Assembly: GCA_036345935.2 (NCBI GenBank)
Contig: JADWOT020001325.1
Span: forward strand, 22,001-86,000
Reading direction: 5' to 3'
DNA: 64,000 bases
Origin: Taenia hydatigena
Taxonomy: Eukaryota > Platyhelminthes > Cestoda > Cyclophyllidea > Taeniidae
A model generated the notes under the pieces. That model did no database searches and was not told the DNA's origin. It saw only the letters and a program-made list of their open reading frames with translations. A program made the position numbers and the translations under genes. How positions within the stretch are numbered: the stretch's first letter is position 1; each line of letters starts with the position of its first letter. Positions 26,601 through 39,600 of this stretch are shown in pieces.

Positions 26601-29441
26601 ACATGAAGGCGATGTTGGAGGTCAGAGGTATGATATTCGTGCATTCTAGTGCTGCATTGTTTTGCATCCTTTTGAAAATAAGGCATAACTGATTCCTTTA
26701 CTTCCTTTCTCCCAGTAATTTCAGCTATTCCAGTCTTAATGCAACGCATTTATTCTCTGCTTTAGCCGCCTCCTCAGCTCTGTATTTACTTGTTGCGTTG
26801 TCTTTTTAGAGTCAAATTATTACTGCTTGAAGATCAGTCTCATCTTCACCTATAGCGGCATCCATTAAGGCAACAATACGGTAGAGCAGTGCTAAGGCAA
26901 CCTCTCTCCTCTTCATCATCAGTGCGTATATGGCGCTGCTACACCTGATCCGCGAGAACCACACTACCTCGGAGATATTGTACCTGTCGCACTAATGCAT
27001 TATTCGAGTGAATGTCGACTCGGTTTCAATTTATCATTGCTACCACCAAAGTTTAGGTAGAATTTCATGCACGATGAAAAGGTTGGGAATAGCTTTCATT
27101 CTTTACCTCCTTGCCCTTCCTGTAAGTGTTAGAAATGCTTAAAATTTATTTTGACTTGCTCTTCTCTTTATGAAGCCTTGCAGACTACACAATTAAGAAG
27201 TGAACAAACCATTTCCTCACGGCGCCTCACCTCAGCTCAGTGTGAATGCGTTGCATAATAACTCGCTGCACCAACCATCCGGCCAGATGGCTTGACTAGT
27301 GCCTTTGTAAGTGCTCCCTTGGCTGAATGTTTAATCCTCGCAGCATTATTTCCATTGGCTGCTTGAGGTAGAGCTGCTAGACGCCGTATTATCATGCCAA
27401 TTACCGACGTAAGCCCCATCAGAGTGACAGCAGCGGAGGCGTGATTCGGATAAAACACCCTCAAATTAAAAGGTGCTGCCGTGTATCATACATGTGAGTG
27501 TGTATTTTCTGCATTTCATCAGTATTGAAAAGAGCACATCACTTCATCTACGAAGAACACGAATAAAAGGGAAGAAATGCGAGAACAATCCTGAATAGGT
27601 CAATATTGATAGTGGCCTATTTTGCATATTTATAATAAATTTTTCAGATCAGACTCCTTTAGCAGAGCCTTTGCGTCCCTCTTGAATTCGCCTTTGGTAC
27701 ATTCTGCTTTATACGCAACCACTACTTTGTAAACCATAAAACACTGGTGTACTTTATGACAAAATGGAAGATAGGTCTGCTTGATGTGGATGATATTCTG
27801 AATAAGTCTACTGCAAGGTTTTAAATAAACCCTTTATGTGAGGAATGTAAGGTGGAAGCCGTCTCCTTACTTAAAAGCAAATCTACAACGCGCTATTTCA
27901 TTGATTCACTAATATAGTCGGACCTGCGTCCCTAATAATCAGGACATGCCCTAGAATCCACCTTATCAACTGTCATATTGGAGTCAAATTCGAGTGTTCT
28001 GCATGGCACATGAATAACGGTAGCTTAAAAATGCGATACATTGAGTAATGTAGATTTGTCCTTATAAGAGGAAAATTTCAGCACTTGTAAACTTACCTCG
28101 ATCTAGCAGAGAGCATGGCTAGACTGAGGGATGCTGATATTTGAACCATTTTGCGTCACGTCTAAAGGGAATGAACACCTCTCGTTTGCCTTTCGGGCCC
28201 TCAAAACAGGCAGGTGCTGTGGGGAAAGCATTGGAATACGGAAGCAGAGTACTGATTACGACTCGCAACTTTTTGCATGCAGTCACGAAATAAATCTTAA
28301 GGATGACTTCTTTCTTAAACGATTATGGTTGCAATAAGTTCACATCACAAAAGTCTTGAAAAGGCTGCAAAACCTATTGCCAGATCACGTTTACCTGGCC
28401 GCTACTACTTACGCATATTTAGTAGTAAAATTCAAAAAACTACTTGTTGATTTGCTACCGGTAGACAAAAAGGGAAAGTGCACTCGATATTAGGAAGCAG
28501 ACTAAATATCTGCAAAGTAAAATCCGTTTTTCTATTACATTTCCAATCACTTTTTAAGGCTAAAACATAAGCGAAAATCTTCATTCCAAAACAGATAAAT
28601 TTAGTCTCCAAAAATGGACAAAAGTGTACGAATGTATCAGCATGTGCACAAGAATGGCCTACAAGCACAAAAATACGCCTTGACTTACCCATGGCAATAG
28701 ATGCGAACTGCAAAATATGGATTGGGGTTCTTTGCCATATCCACTAGTTAACTTTAATCCACGTCGAAGGAATTTGCATAAACATAAATACTGCTTTTCA
28801 TCACTCACAACAGTGTAAATAAGTCATATGGCTTCTAAAACAAATTAAACATACCTCACTTGGCAGTAAGAAAAGCGAATTAGCGTTAGAGAAATCCACT
28901 TCTCAATGGCCATTGAACCAGCATACCATGTACGCGTGGTGACCTTAGAAAAGTAGCATTTGCGTAGCATATGTAAACGAGAAACTAGGATGGAGAGCTG
29001 TAGCAGAATTGTGCTAACAAGTGGAGGAACAGCGACTCTCAACAACAAATTGAAGAATCCATGGGCTACCTAATGGAATTCTGAGTCAGCTTTATTTGAG
29101 TCTAGAAGCTTTAGCAGCTAAAGCGAGTGTCATGCCCAAAATCATCGAAAGTTGTATTCACTGCCAAAATCAGTAACTGCGATTCAGAGGATTATGCGCA
29201 ATTGCTTTTTGGTAAACACATTGTCCTTTATTTGTCGCTTGAGAGCCCAAGCTAATTTAGGCGGCAGTCCTTTCCAAAGCAGTTGCGTAAATTGGGCTGG
29301 AGATGGGCTGGTTTTAATTTGATGCTTATCAGCAGAGCCGCAGAGTTGTCGGTTGTAAGAGCGGTCACGGAAAAACAACGCATGGTGGGTAAACATTGGT
29401 GAAGAAATAAAAAGCGGGCTGGATGCGACGCTAATACACGC
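23609..29441. other. Gene-poor stretch
   Basis: No gene is recognised. The minus-strand frame 24175-24651 (158 codons) has several hydrophobic stretches and scattered cysteines but no family resemblance. One frame of this length is expected by chance in a window of this composition. The remaining frames are shorter. Confidence 0.35.
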
Positions 29442-29523
29442 GGGTTGGTGTGGCTCAGTGGTCTGAGAGCATAATTCGCGCTTTGAGTGACTGCGGTTCT
29501 GGGTTTAAACTGCTGCCAAGACC
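29442..29523 (+). mobile_element. tRNA-derived SINE head
   Basis: The stretch has a tRNA-like layout: an A-box-like gtggctcagtggtctgaga, a middle arm, and a B-box-like ggttctgggtttaaac. It starts with ggttggtg and ends ccaagacc. The B box departs from GGTTCGANTCC and the arms do not pair well, so it is not a working tRNA. The unrelated body may extend to about 29790. Confidence 0.55.
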
Positions 29524-30288
29524 ATATTCCACCCTCAGTGTTTATTAAGTACAGTTTGCTATGCGATGCATGGCGCGGTGAGATGCTCGCTAGTGTGGAT
29601 AAGGTAGGTGTGACGCTCTCCCTTGCGAGTGGTGAGGAAGGGGTAATATTGCTGTGTAAGGCGTTACGGAACCGTTCCATGAGACAGGATAGAAGGGAAT
29701 GGGTACGATATGGGGTAATGACAGGGTTAGATATCGTGAATGCTGTTCTGCTAAAGCCGTGCAGAAGTCGCGATTAGAGTTTTAGTTGGGATAAATGAAA
29801 GGGGTTTAGGTCGACTTCATGTTTGAACTCGTCTCTGGCCATCAGCAAGCCAGTATTGCCAAAAAGTCTCGTCTTCTTATCAATCAATGTGTATCGTTTT
29901 ATTAAAATGTTGGTATCATTACTTGTGTACCGTATAAAACCTGTCCATCTGGCATTACAGTTGGACAGGTATGAGCATTCAAGAGACTGGGACCTACGCT
30001 TAACTGGTAGTGTCCGTCTCTGCACAGTGCGGTTTGGGAATTGGTGATTATCACAGACACCCCTGTTCATACGTGAACCTTTAATGACCTGAATTAAAGT
30101 AGCACGGCCCCCTTATTTCATGGAAATACTCCGTAAATTAACACAACTCCTTTTCCATACTAACAGGCGTAGAGACAGAAAGCCTTTAAAATACAAAAAA
30201 AACATACTCTAATGCCGTCCACGCGGTTGAGATTTACTACGAACAGCTATTACGTTACTAAAGCTTATTAGCAAATTATGCGATTTAT
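29524..30288. other. Possible SINE body, then flank of zinc-finger copy 2
   Basis: The first part may be the body of the SINE-like unit. The rest is intergenic. Overlapping frames on both strands at 29774-30070 look like mutual shadows without a recognisable product. Confidence 0.35.
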
Positions 30289-30302
30289 GCTCCTCTGCGT
30301 TT
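30289..30302 (+). promoter_or_regulatory. 14-bp block shared with zinc-finger copy 1
   Basis: Identical to 358-371 and at the same distance (124 bases) from the ATG. Probably a retained promoter or leader element. Confidence 0.35.
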
Positions 30303-30412
30303 TAACGATGTGAATGACTAAGAACAGATTCAGCTGGTGCCTTTGCTTTGCCCTACATGTACTGCAGGCTCCATTGCAGAGCATTGTGTATCTCATCTTT
30401 ATCTCCACTAAA

Positions 30413-31326
30413 ATGGATTACTGCAGATGTAGAATTTGTTCCGCTGAACTCAAGACCATCGACCCGCTCAGAGTACATATGTTTCGCGCGCACCAATGTA
30501 GGTGTCCTTTAGTTTTAAGCTGCATATTCATTTCTGTTTCAGCAAAACTGAATGAAGTTTGTGTGTATTCATGGGAATTTTAAATTTGGATGCTGATTGA
30601 TGAGACGCATTAAGCATATCGACCATTGCTTTGGCCCGAATGACACCGGCTTGTCTGACTAGGAATTAAATTAAGCTGACCTCGATTTTTTTCTAAGCCG
30701 ATGTGCTGTATCATCTCATTAGCCGCTGTCATGACTTTAGCACCATATTTTGCATGTTTCACATTTAGTTGACTTGAATGCATATTGTCCAGTTTGCTCA
30801 ATGATGTGCAAAACCGTTGGAATGATCTTACAGCACCAAAAAGGTAAAGACATTCACATAATCCCCTCTTTATTCTTGTCAAATACCCTTTTGCAAAAGC
30901 ACTTTTTGAACTTAAAATAGCCTGGAACCACAATATGTGCTGTATGTGTTCTGAGTTATTTACTCATTTTGAGGAATAAGGCAGTCACTTTATTGTAACA
31001 CACATTTGTGAGTTTGCGTCTGTCTGATTCTAATCATATCTTGTGTGCTCTGACTTTTTACAATGGCTTTAACATCTTTCGCGAACAACTCACAACTCTA
31101 TACCTTATTGTGTCATGCTGCAGTTCAAAGAACAAAGGATTTAGAAATACTTCTTTACTGCACAGAATGTAACGCAGGATTTTTGACGTTGGAGGAAATG
31201 CAAGAACATATGCGTTCACGTCATTTATGTAAGTATTTCCTTGTTCATTAGGCGCATTTTGGATGGTTATAGTTTTACCTCGGTCTGTTCTACTTTGCAG
31301 ACATGCACGATGTTTTGTTTAGATAG
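30413..31326 (+). CDS. Small C2H2 zinc-finger protein, copy 2, with a nonsense codon in exon 2
   Basis: Exons by comparison with copy 1: 30413-30497, 30921-31007, 31124-31228, 31301-31326, with lengths 85, 87, 105 and 26 nt exactly as in copy 1. Introns are 423, 116 and 72 nt, GT-AG and phase 1. Finger 1 (C6, C9, H22, H27) and the last finger (CTEC, then H-x4-H as HMRSRH) are intact. Exon 2 keeps its acceptor, donor, both cysteines and the H-x4-H pair, but reads TAA at 30977-30979. Including it would give a 47-residue stub. Because the exon is 87 nt and phase 1 at both ends, skipping it gives an open 71-residue, two-finger protein. The gene may be a working two-finger form, a recent pseudogene, or carry a sequence error at the TAA. 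Confidence 0.6.
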
Positions 31327-33069
31327 AATTCGACAATGGACTACCATACCAGCAAAATTTGTGAGCTTCCTGCAATTCTTATGTCATTTCCATGCTTTTG
31401 CATTTCAAATGTTGACCTTAAAGGATAAGGGCAGTCGCTGCTTTGAGATTGCAGTTATTCTACTGAAATGAAACCAAACAAGCACTGATAAAGCAAGGCT
31501 CTGTCTGCACATAATTAGTTGAGGATTGCTTGTTGAGATGACAAGGCAAAAGTTGTGCCTGATGACGCTGCACCATGTCAGATCGCATCGGTACATTTAA
31601 GATTCATAGGCGGCTGCATGCTGATGTCAGATCGACGCTTGTACACAGTTTTACATGCAACAAATTTTTAAATTGAATTTAACCTAAAAAACGAGCGCTG
31701 TAATCATGCATTAATTTGTCTGTGATTTAGGACCCTCTGACGAGCCGCTCCAGCTCATCCCTACGGATGCATACCTTGCTATGTGCAATGTGGCTAAAAG
31801 CATGCCCAATGCAAGAGAGAGTTACACACTTACTGTCGTCTTCTATCCCAAAAATTGTTACTGGTGTGAAATATTTTACATTAAAACGTAAGAAAACAGA
31901 GAAACGGACAACAATGGAGTTAACATAGCGCAGGCAAAACAGGTGTTGCTGCATTCTCAGCTCTATTTAAATTGCGAGTGGTGTACAGGACAGAGCTGCC
32001 AGTTTTTGGGATTCGACTAAGAAGTCAAAGCAATTGCGCAACAAATTGAAATTGGGCATTTGCCCTTCCGCATTTTGATTAACATGCGATTTGCACCATC
32101 TATGATTGTTGTCAAATCTTTGCCCTTACCTTTAGCCTTGCAATTACGCGATGTCAAGATGAAACGAAAATGCTCCGAAGTAATAGCTACAGCAGTCAAC
32201 TCCGAATTTTTGGCGGTCATATTTGCGCAACGCTGTCCCTAAAAGCATTTCAAGCATATATTTCATTAAGAAAGTAAAAATTGACGCTGGATCACGTGAA
32301 TTGTAGCTCAGTAGTTGTGAATAAGCATGCAGAAGAGAAGGATAGCAAGTTGGATGCAGAGACTAAACAGAGAGATTAGAGACAACTGGTGGCTACGCGA
32401 ATAATTGTGGCATGAAATTAACGGCCTAGAAACGTGCTTGATGAAATGCAGTGCATGAATAGAATAAAGAGAGAAGCCGAACAATTAAATCATGTTAATG
32501 AAAAACTAGTAGCCCATGGAATAGAAAAGCGGTTCACGCATTCATTGGCTTCGTACGCTTAATGGGGAGAGAGGCAGTGTAAAATTGTAACGCTGAATTG
32601 AATGTTTCATATTTTTGGGGTTTAGCTCTTGCACTAGTAAGTACTTATTGAGTAATAATTGTAATCAGAGCTATTTTAGCAACCTGGGTTGTGATGACAG
32701 TAGCTGTTTTAGACTAGTGCTTGCTGTTCCTTAGGCATAGTTTGAATCCTGCACATTTATTCAAATGATACATTATCATTCAAGCGTTGCGTCCAATTTT
32801 TATGTCTTTCTTTGGGCAAATAAGGTTGCTGACACTAGGCATTTGGGCTGTAAAGATCGAGAAGCTGCAATTACCGTATTGCACAAAGACCTTGAAACAT
32901 GTCAAGAAGTGTGACAGTAGTTTTACACTCAGACCTAAAGTGCAATTTAAGGCACTGATAAAGTTGGGCTCTTCATTCTAACTCAGCTTCATTTTGACCA
33001 TACACAAGTTAATGGATTAAAAGTTCAACCCTTATAATAAAACTCTATCAACGAAATTTTAATGTTGAG
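31327..33069. other. 3' flank of zinc-finger copy 2 and intergenic sequence
   Basis: Bases 31327-31595 are related to the 3' flank of copy 1. A minus-strand frame with an ATG at 32218-32220 runs about 30 codons to a good donor (aaag then gtaagg, exon end at 32130), so 32130-32220 could be a first exon. No partner exon or family is recognised. Nothing else is seen. Confidence 0.35.
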
Positions 33070-35760
33070 AGGGGGAACTGCTCAGCCTGCTGCCTCCCAT
33101 TTTTTGTTCCGAGGAGGTCTCGTGTACGATGGTGATGAAATGGACGCATTTTATAGATGGACACTTGCTGGTAATAGGACGATAGTTTGGGTTAGCGTGT
33201 TACCAACGATAACCTTCTTAAATTTATAATTTACAAATGAGGAACTGTTTTGTTGGTAGCCTCCTGTTTTGTTATTAGGAGTTCCCGAGTAAGTTGGTGA
33301 CGGAATTGATGCATTCGCTACATGGGCAGCCCTTCTCAATAGCGCAGTGTCAGTGTCATCGTGGCACCAACGCGGCGCTCCTTCTAGTCCCCTTCGAGTT
33401 TTCATTAATAAAGAGGAGAGCTGATGAATTGGTTGCCTCTTGTCTTTGCTGTGCAAATTTCACGAGGTAGACTGTGACAAAATGGGTGCATTCTCTACAT
33501 GTGTGCCTTGTGTAAATAGCGCTGTAGCCTGCTTTTCCGCGTCTCCAACACAGCACCTTTTCGTAAATCGGTGCTGAATGGAGTCGATATTGGTTTTAAA
33601 TTACCAACTGGCGCTTCCTGGACAACAGTTTGTATCAACCATGTGTAATCATTTTGTATTTATTTGCTTCTTAGGCAAGGGAACCTGCAATAGCCTCTGG
33701 ATCTTATCAGTAGGAATGAGAATTATTCAACTTGTTGTGTCCCATCGGTGCTTTGAGTTGATTTACATTCCAAAAGAGACCATCTGGGTGTGCTCGATGA
33801 TTGTTGTGCCCTTGCAATTGCCACCGAGGTGCGTGATGGCTGAGGTGTGTCGCTTTCCCACTTTGAAGAGATGGTGCCACTGAGGGTCCTTAATTGGGGA
33901 TCGCACAGCATTTGTTCACTCAGTCCGCCGTAAAAGTCATAACTTGTGTACTGTGAAACATCGCCCTGTATGACGGACTTCTTTGCCGTGCGTCCGCACA
34001 GACAGCATATGTTGTTGAAGACGCGGGCGATGAATCGCCTCAACCCAATGCAAATCCCTCTTCCGCACCCCAGGAGCGGATGCCCCAGCCAAAGCAGTTG
34101 CATGACCCACCCTGACCACTCAAATCTAACTGTTCCTATCGTTTATCAACGCTATGGGGCACCTCAGAAAGACCTCTCACCTTCCCTACCCAAATTTTCT
34201 TCATGGCGGTTGAAGGGATACCCTATCCACGACAATCCAGCTCAATTACTCGCACGACCCAAAGTTGCGCCTGGAGTAGGAGAATGGTTGCCTTCGTCAA
34301 CAAGACCAACCATCGCAGCCACCAGGCCATGCTTACGACCATGAAGCACTGAAAGCTTTGTTTGCCTCCAAATCATCACATACCCAGCAGATGGTTAGTC
34401 TCAACATCCTCTTATTGTGCCTCTTTACTTTATATAACCTGGGGCATTGTTCGCCATCCCACATTTATGCTATTCGCAACCCAAGGACCCATTCGATTTG
34501 CCAGTCCAAAGGAATGTTCACGCAATTTTTTTGATAAAGTCAAATCCTCAATGAACCTTGCTGCTTTCCTCACACCTTGTGAGGGAAGGTGACTAGCTTT
34601 GCCGTAATTTCAATGTCATTACATCTGGTATTCATTGTAAATTACATGGGAAGGTAAAATTACGATTAACCTATTCGAGAGTGCTACTAAAAATAAGGTT
34701 GAATTCCTTCCATTAGGTCAACTGCTTCCCGTTTAACTGAGTCAGGTGGCTAGATCAGTGGGTAACGAAATCAGTTTGGGGATAGATAGAAGAAAGAGGG
34801 GAAGAAATGCAGAATGCTGCACCGCAGCACTGTACAGAGTCATCTTGCGGTGTCCATGTCCAATCCCCTTTCCTCCTTCCTCACCCTCTGTCATTCCATA
34901 CTCTCGACTTCTCATCCCTTTGTCCCTATCTCACTCATTCCCCTGTCTCTTTCAGATGTACATTCATGCTGCTTCGCAATGCAGTGCAATAAGTCTGCAA
35001 AGCATATGTCTAGAAACATAAGAAACACGCCGTCGTTACGGCAATAGTCATTTTAATTGTGTCAGCGATGTCTCCAATCAATTTTTACCCTGCAGCATAC
35101 TTGTCCTGCCGGGCATACTTTAGATGTCTCTTGTATGCTTTTACGTTCACCAAATAAGTGGCAGCACCAAGGGACCTATTGAGGCAATAACGGCTTGCTC
35201 AATATTCATGCCTTACCGCAGAAGCACTGTAGCACAGCTTGGCTAGATCTGACTGGATTACATTCGGTCGGAACAGAGCAGAGTGGTCACCTAGGGTGGA
35301 TTATGACAGGTCTACATAAAATAGGAAAGAAGAGGATGGACAGGGTCACCAGCCAGATCTATCGTGCATGCCTCATCCCTTGAGGCGCCTTATGCGCTGT
35401 CAACGAAGTCAACCCTAACAACACCCCAATTTGATCCATCTAATTCACTGACACAAGTCCATGCCATGTAAAACGAGGGCTTCTTCTCTTTTTTTCTTGC
35501 AGACACTAGGGATCAAGGTACTCAGACTATGAGCAGGCCTAGCAATGTCTTCAGAATGGAGGGATAGGAGCTCTCTTCTCTACGTCCCACTGCAACGCGC
35601 CCTTGGTGAGTCCCTCCTTTGTCTCCCACTACGATGTTCTGTATGCCTCCAAGTATTGCGCCTTGCAAGTTGTAAGCGTTCGTGTTTCTGCATCTTGCGT
35701 AACGTGCAATATCAGAGAGGACCCATTTGTGCATTAATGAGAAGATACCAGAATGACATT
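33070..35760. mobile_element. Rearranged partial copy of the 5.5-kb element
   Basis: Bases 33070-34080 match the tandem units and adjacent interior of the first element (about 14230-15460, same orientation). Bases about 34846-35720 match its 16550-17340 interval in reverse orientation. The 1-kb inverted termini are absent, and 34080-34790 has no counterpart in the first copy. In the shared stretches the conservation is of DNA patches rather than of any reading frame. Confidence 0.55.
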
Positions 35761-35922
35761 AGATGTATTTCCACGATAAAATAGTGTGCCGTTATTTGTC
35801 ATCCTAACCATTTTCTGGATTAGTAGAGTCTACAATGAGAAATACAGCGCGTCCGACAAACACGAATTTTGAGCTGTAACATTCAAAGTGGGTGCATTAT
35901 TTGATAGTTTGCACAGACTCAC
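35761..35922. other. Short intergenic or intronic stretch
   Basis: Lies between the repeat element and the last visible exon of the minus-strand FN3 gene. If that gene has more exons they lie beyond the repeat copy. Confidence 0.3.
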
Positions 35923-36600
35923 ATTAAGGTTGACAACAGCATTAGGATCAGGGAGGCTGAGAGGGTTGCATTGTCCAATGCAATGTAGGCAGACTCGCCA
36001 GTGGTGGTATTTGTGAGCGATGAGGTAGGCACTCCTGGAGTTACCGCTAAAGGATTTGACGCGTATGATGGGCCCATTGTTGGAATTACAGTCACACTCT
36101 ACATACCCATTCAAATTAGTGCATTTCGTCCATCATACCCTTCATCATCCAAATGCCAACTAATTGCCAACCGTGCATGATAAGACAATTGAGGCTGTCT
36201 CATTAGGCACACATGTCTTAATCTCTGCAGTCAAATTATTCTAGTAAGATCAAAGGGTCCAGTTGTGGGTTAATTTAGTGAATAGGGTCATTTTGTTATT
36301 GATTAAGTATTTGTTCAGTCGGGATGACTTACTTCCTGACGAATATGGTGCAACAGCGCTCACTTTGTTGCTATATTCGACAATGTCCTTAGACATCTCT
36401 GGACCTCCTGGTTGAGTGAGCACAGCAACAGTAGCAGAAACTGTTTGTCCTGGCTCTAGACCTGTGAAGACGTAAATTTTATTTAAGTGTGTGTTGACAC
36501 TGCCGTTTCTCCCATCATCGCGCTGCCAAAGGACACGATAGTTGGTGACATCGCGCCAGTTAAGAGAACACTTCTCCCTCCAAATAAATATTAACACAGC
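35923..36600 (-). CDS. Partial gene with fibronectin type III (FN3) exons
   Basis: Two exons on the minus strand. The first, 36600-36333, follows a potential acceptor (ttaattag) and encodes an FN3-like domain from strand B: IWREKCSLNWRDVTNYRVLW, then VFTGLEPGQTVSATVAV and EYSNKVSAVAP. It ends at a strong donor (GTAAGT), phase 1. The second, 36098-35923, begins after a TAG acceptor in the matching phase and ends before GTGAGT in phase 0. It is cysteine-rich, with a strand like HHWRVCLHC, and may be a diverged FN3 half. The intron between is 234 nt. The start and the remaining exons are not found. FN3 proteins are usually secreted or on the cell surface. Taeniid oncosphere antigens are built of FN3 exons, but assignment to that family is only a guess. 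Confidence 0.5.
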
Positions 36601-39600
36601 CTAATTAACTTCTTTCATTAGAGAGATCTAGCGCAAACACACAGGTCTATCGCGCCGCCTAAAGAACACCACTAGTTACATCGTCCATGGGACAAGATGA
36701 ATCCAGGTGATAGAATTCACCTCACCATTCGAATGCTTGTTTATATGGCACGGTTCGTCATCACGGTTCATCACGGCGAATTGCGCTCGCATAAGCTGCA
36801 TCAACTGTCGCCCGCAAAGATGGAAATAGGCACTAGTAAAATCAAAAGTCTATCGATGATGGCAGATGGTGATGAAAAATACGGAGGAAGATAAAAAATG
36901 TGTGTGCATGAGTGCACTCCTTCGATGAAAAAGGCTCATTGAACACGGATCTCCTGAACACAGATCTTGAGTTGAGAGATTTGTGCTTCCTCTTGATCTT
37001 CGTTTTTTGTTTGATATGCCATAAATGCAGGCATTACAGACCCCCGCATATTTTGTCGACTCCTTCCAAGGAAAAATAACACCAAAATAGGAGATAAGTA
37101 TAGAATCTTATGCACTTGGAGCTAATTCATTTGTAATAACGACATTTTGTCGGGCATTTGACCAAAAGAGGTCACATTTGGCTAGGATAATATTTTGAGT
37201 TGTGAACGTAATGTGTAGACGTTGACTCGAATTAGGCAAAAGGTAAGCTTTTTGTGCTAACAGTTGATTGTGTGTTTGGCGAGTGATCAAAAGTTAGTAG
37301 CATTGATGAGGAAGAAGTAAGCAAATAAAATGTACTTTTTTAGATTGCCAAATGACTAGGCACGACAAATATAAATGCCCGAAAAATCCAAGCGTGCACG
37401 ATGTTTTAGAATCACGGGCAGACACAGCATACAGAAGGCATCCTATCCAACCAGCTTTTAGGCGAATGCAAAGTTGCTTCCTTATTTGCGCACTTTAATA
37501 GATATTTTAAAGCTATTCATGCTACAGTCGCTTTTATAAATGGGGTTGTACAAACCTGTGCTGTTGAAATTTGTCAGATGTCAAACGCCAAAGTCTACTG
37601 CCACTTAGTAAATAGCTTTTTTCAATTTTCACACCAAATTCTGATTTCAGCGCTACTCCTCTACGTTAGCTGGATGTGATGCGAGCGGACCTCTTTGATT
37701 CAACACAACGACTGAGTGCAATGCTCAGCATCATGCGGAAGATGACCTCAGCATTATTGGCGTTAGACAGTTGGATTGTGCGGGTGCGATATTAATGCAA
37801 AACTACGCACTTCTTTCAGCACGCCAAATAATTGCAAGGAGAATGGCACTTTCGTCAATGATGATAAGCCATGCGAAGTTAGATAATGAGTCGGTGGTTG
37901 GCAATCAATCACGCGCCACAACGAATGCTCCACGCATTGGCTTCCGTCATTCTATCTCATGCGTCTCAATCACCACCACACGACTCCTCACGCCCACATT
38001 GTCACCGCTCCCACTTCACTCATAGCACTTTTAGTGCGCTTATAGCACAAATACTTTTCCTTCCGTTATCGCCATCAACTTACAAATTTTCGCTGACTTC
38101 CATGAACCTCTATTTAATGTCATTAAACCGACACGAACATAAACAACTACCCCTAAGAAGCATTAATTTAATATTTATTCTTCGCCAAATGCCTCCTTTC
38201 ACATTTCACTGGTTGAATCGTTTCGCAAAGCAAGGAGGTATCCATCCGACTGAGAGCTTAGTAAAGAAAAGCTAAGTTTCATATTGCACTGAATGCCGCA
38301 CTAGCAATTTACTTTAATGCAGGAGACCCTTCGTCACGTAATATGTGGGAACCACGATAGTTTTGACAGGCCTGTTGTGCCTTGCGCGTACCACGCAATG
38401 CTTGAGAATCCGAATAATGCCTCCGATGAAAGCGCAACCATACCAAATCGCCAGTGTGATTTTGCAAAGACTACAGCCTCACAATCATTGAAATCATAGG
38501 TCACATCAAAGCTAATTGATATGAACCTGAACGTAAAGAAATGAACCTTAGAACAATCTGATGCAAGTTCTCAAACAGATGGGGGCCATTAGTTGAAGAC
38601 TATCTAGTGTGGAAAGCATAGTAGAATTTGAGAACCTAACGAACTAAACTCTGAGATGCAACTCTTTGCTTATGCCTAGTACAGTCTAAGGGAATGCTGA
38701 ACACGTTTCACCTCGTCGTTATATTAAGGTATAGCTTGGAGGTCATCAATTTCAGAAATTGCGCTGTAATAATTTTAAAGGGCTTGCAAATGAGAATCCC
38801 GACTGAGTAAAATCAATTTATAAGTGCGCAAACGGCAAAGTACCGCAGTAAAAGGGCGACAAGATGATAGGAGCCAATACTTCATGGTCTCTGGAAAAGT
38901 GTATGGTTATTTTCTAAATTACTTAGTCTATGTTTGCTCAAGGGTCATTTCAATTGGGCAGACAATCATCATTTGCTATCTAGTAAGATAGCGGACCTTA
39001 GTAATTTCAAGCCCATAGGCCTCAACCCTGCAAAACATTGGCTTCTGCTTTACAACGAAACAGGCCCTACGTTTATTTGGCCGTTTCACTGCTGATAGGT
39101 TAGTAAGCAGATGGAACGAAGAAATCCATGAAGCCTTTGCAAGTGAATCAGTTCGGGTGTTTCGGAAAATGAGAAAAATGTTACTCTTCTAACTTACTAA
39201 CATTTAAGAATCGCTTACTGTCGACCAGCCCTCTATGGAAGAATTCAAGTCATACTCGTATTTGAACGTTTTCTACAGTGTCAAACAGCAAACGCTGTGT
39301 AGTGATGCAATTGGCAGTCAGATTTTCATCAACCAGTGTGCTGGAACAATCCACTAGTGAACATAGTCTGCTAATTGGAATGTGGCGATATGAAGAGTGA
39401 TGACAAAGTGGCATGGAGGGCAAAGCAAAAACGATCAATGAAGAGGGGAGGCAGGATCGCATAAATGGCATACGGGGGTGAGGAATGAAGGCGCCGTCAC
39501 CGATATTCATTGGCGCACGAGAAGGCTGTAGATTGAATGTAGCAATACACACCATGATTGAACTTGCGACGCGGCGTGTAATACTGGCTAGGCGGGGCAG

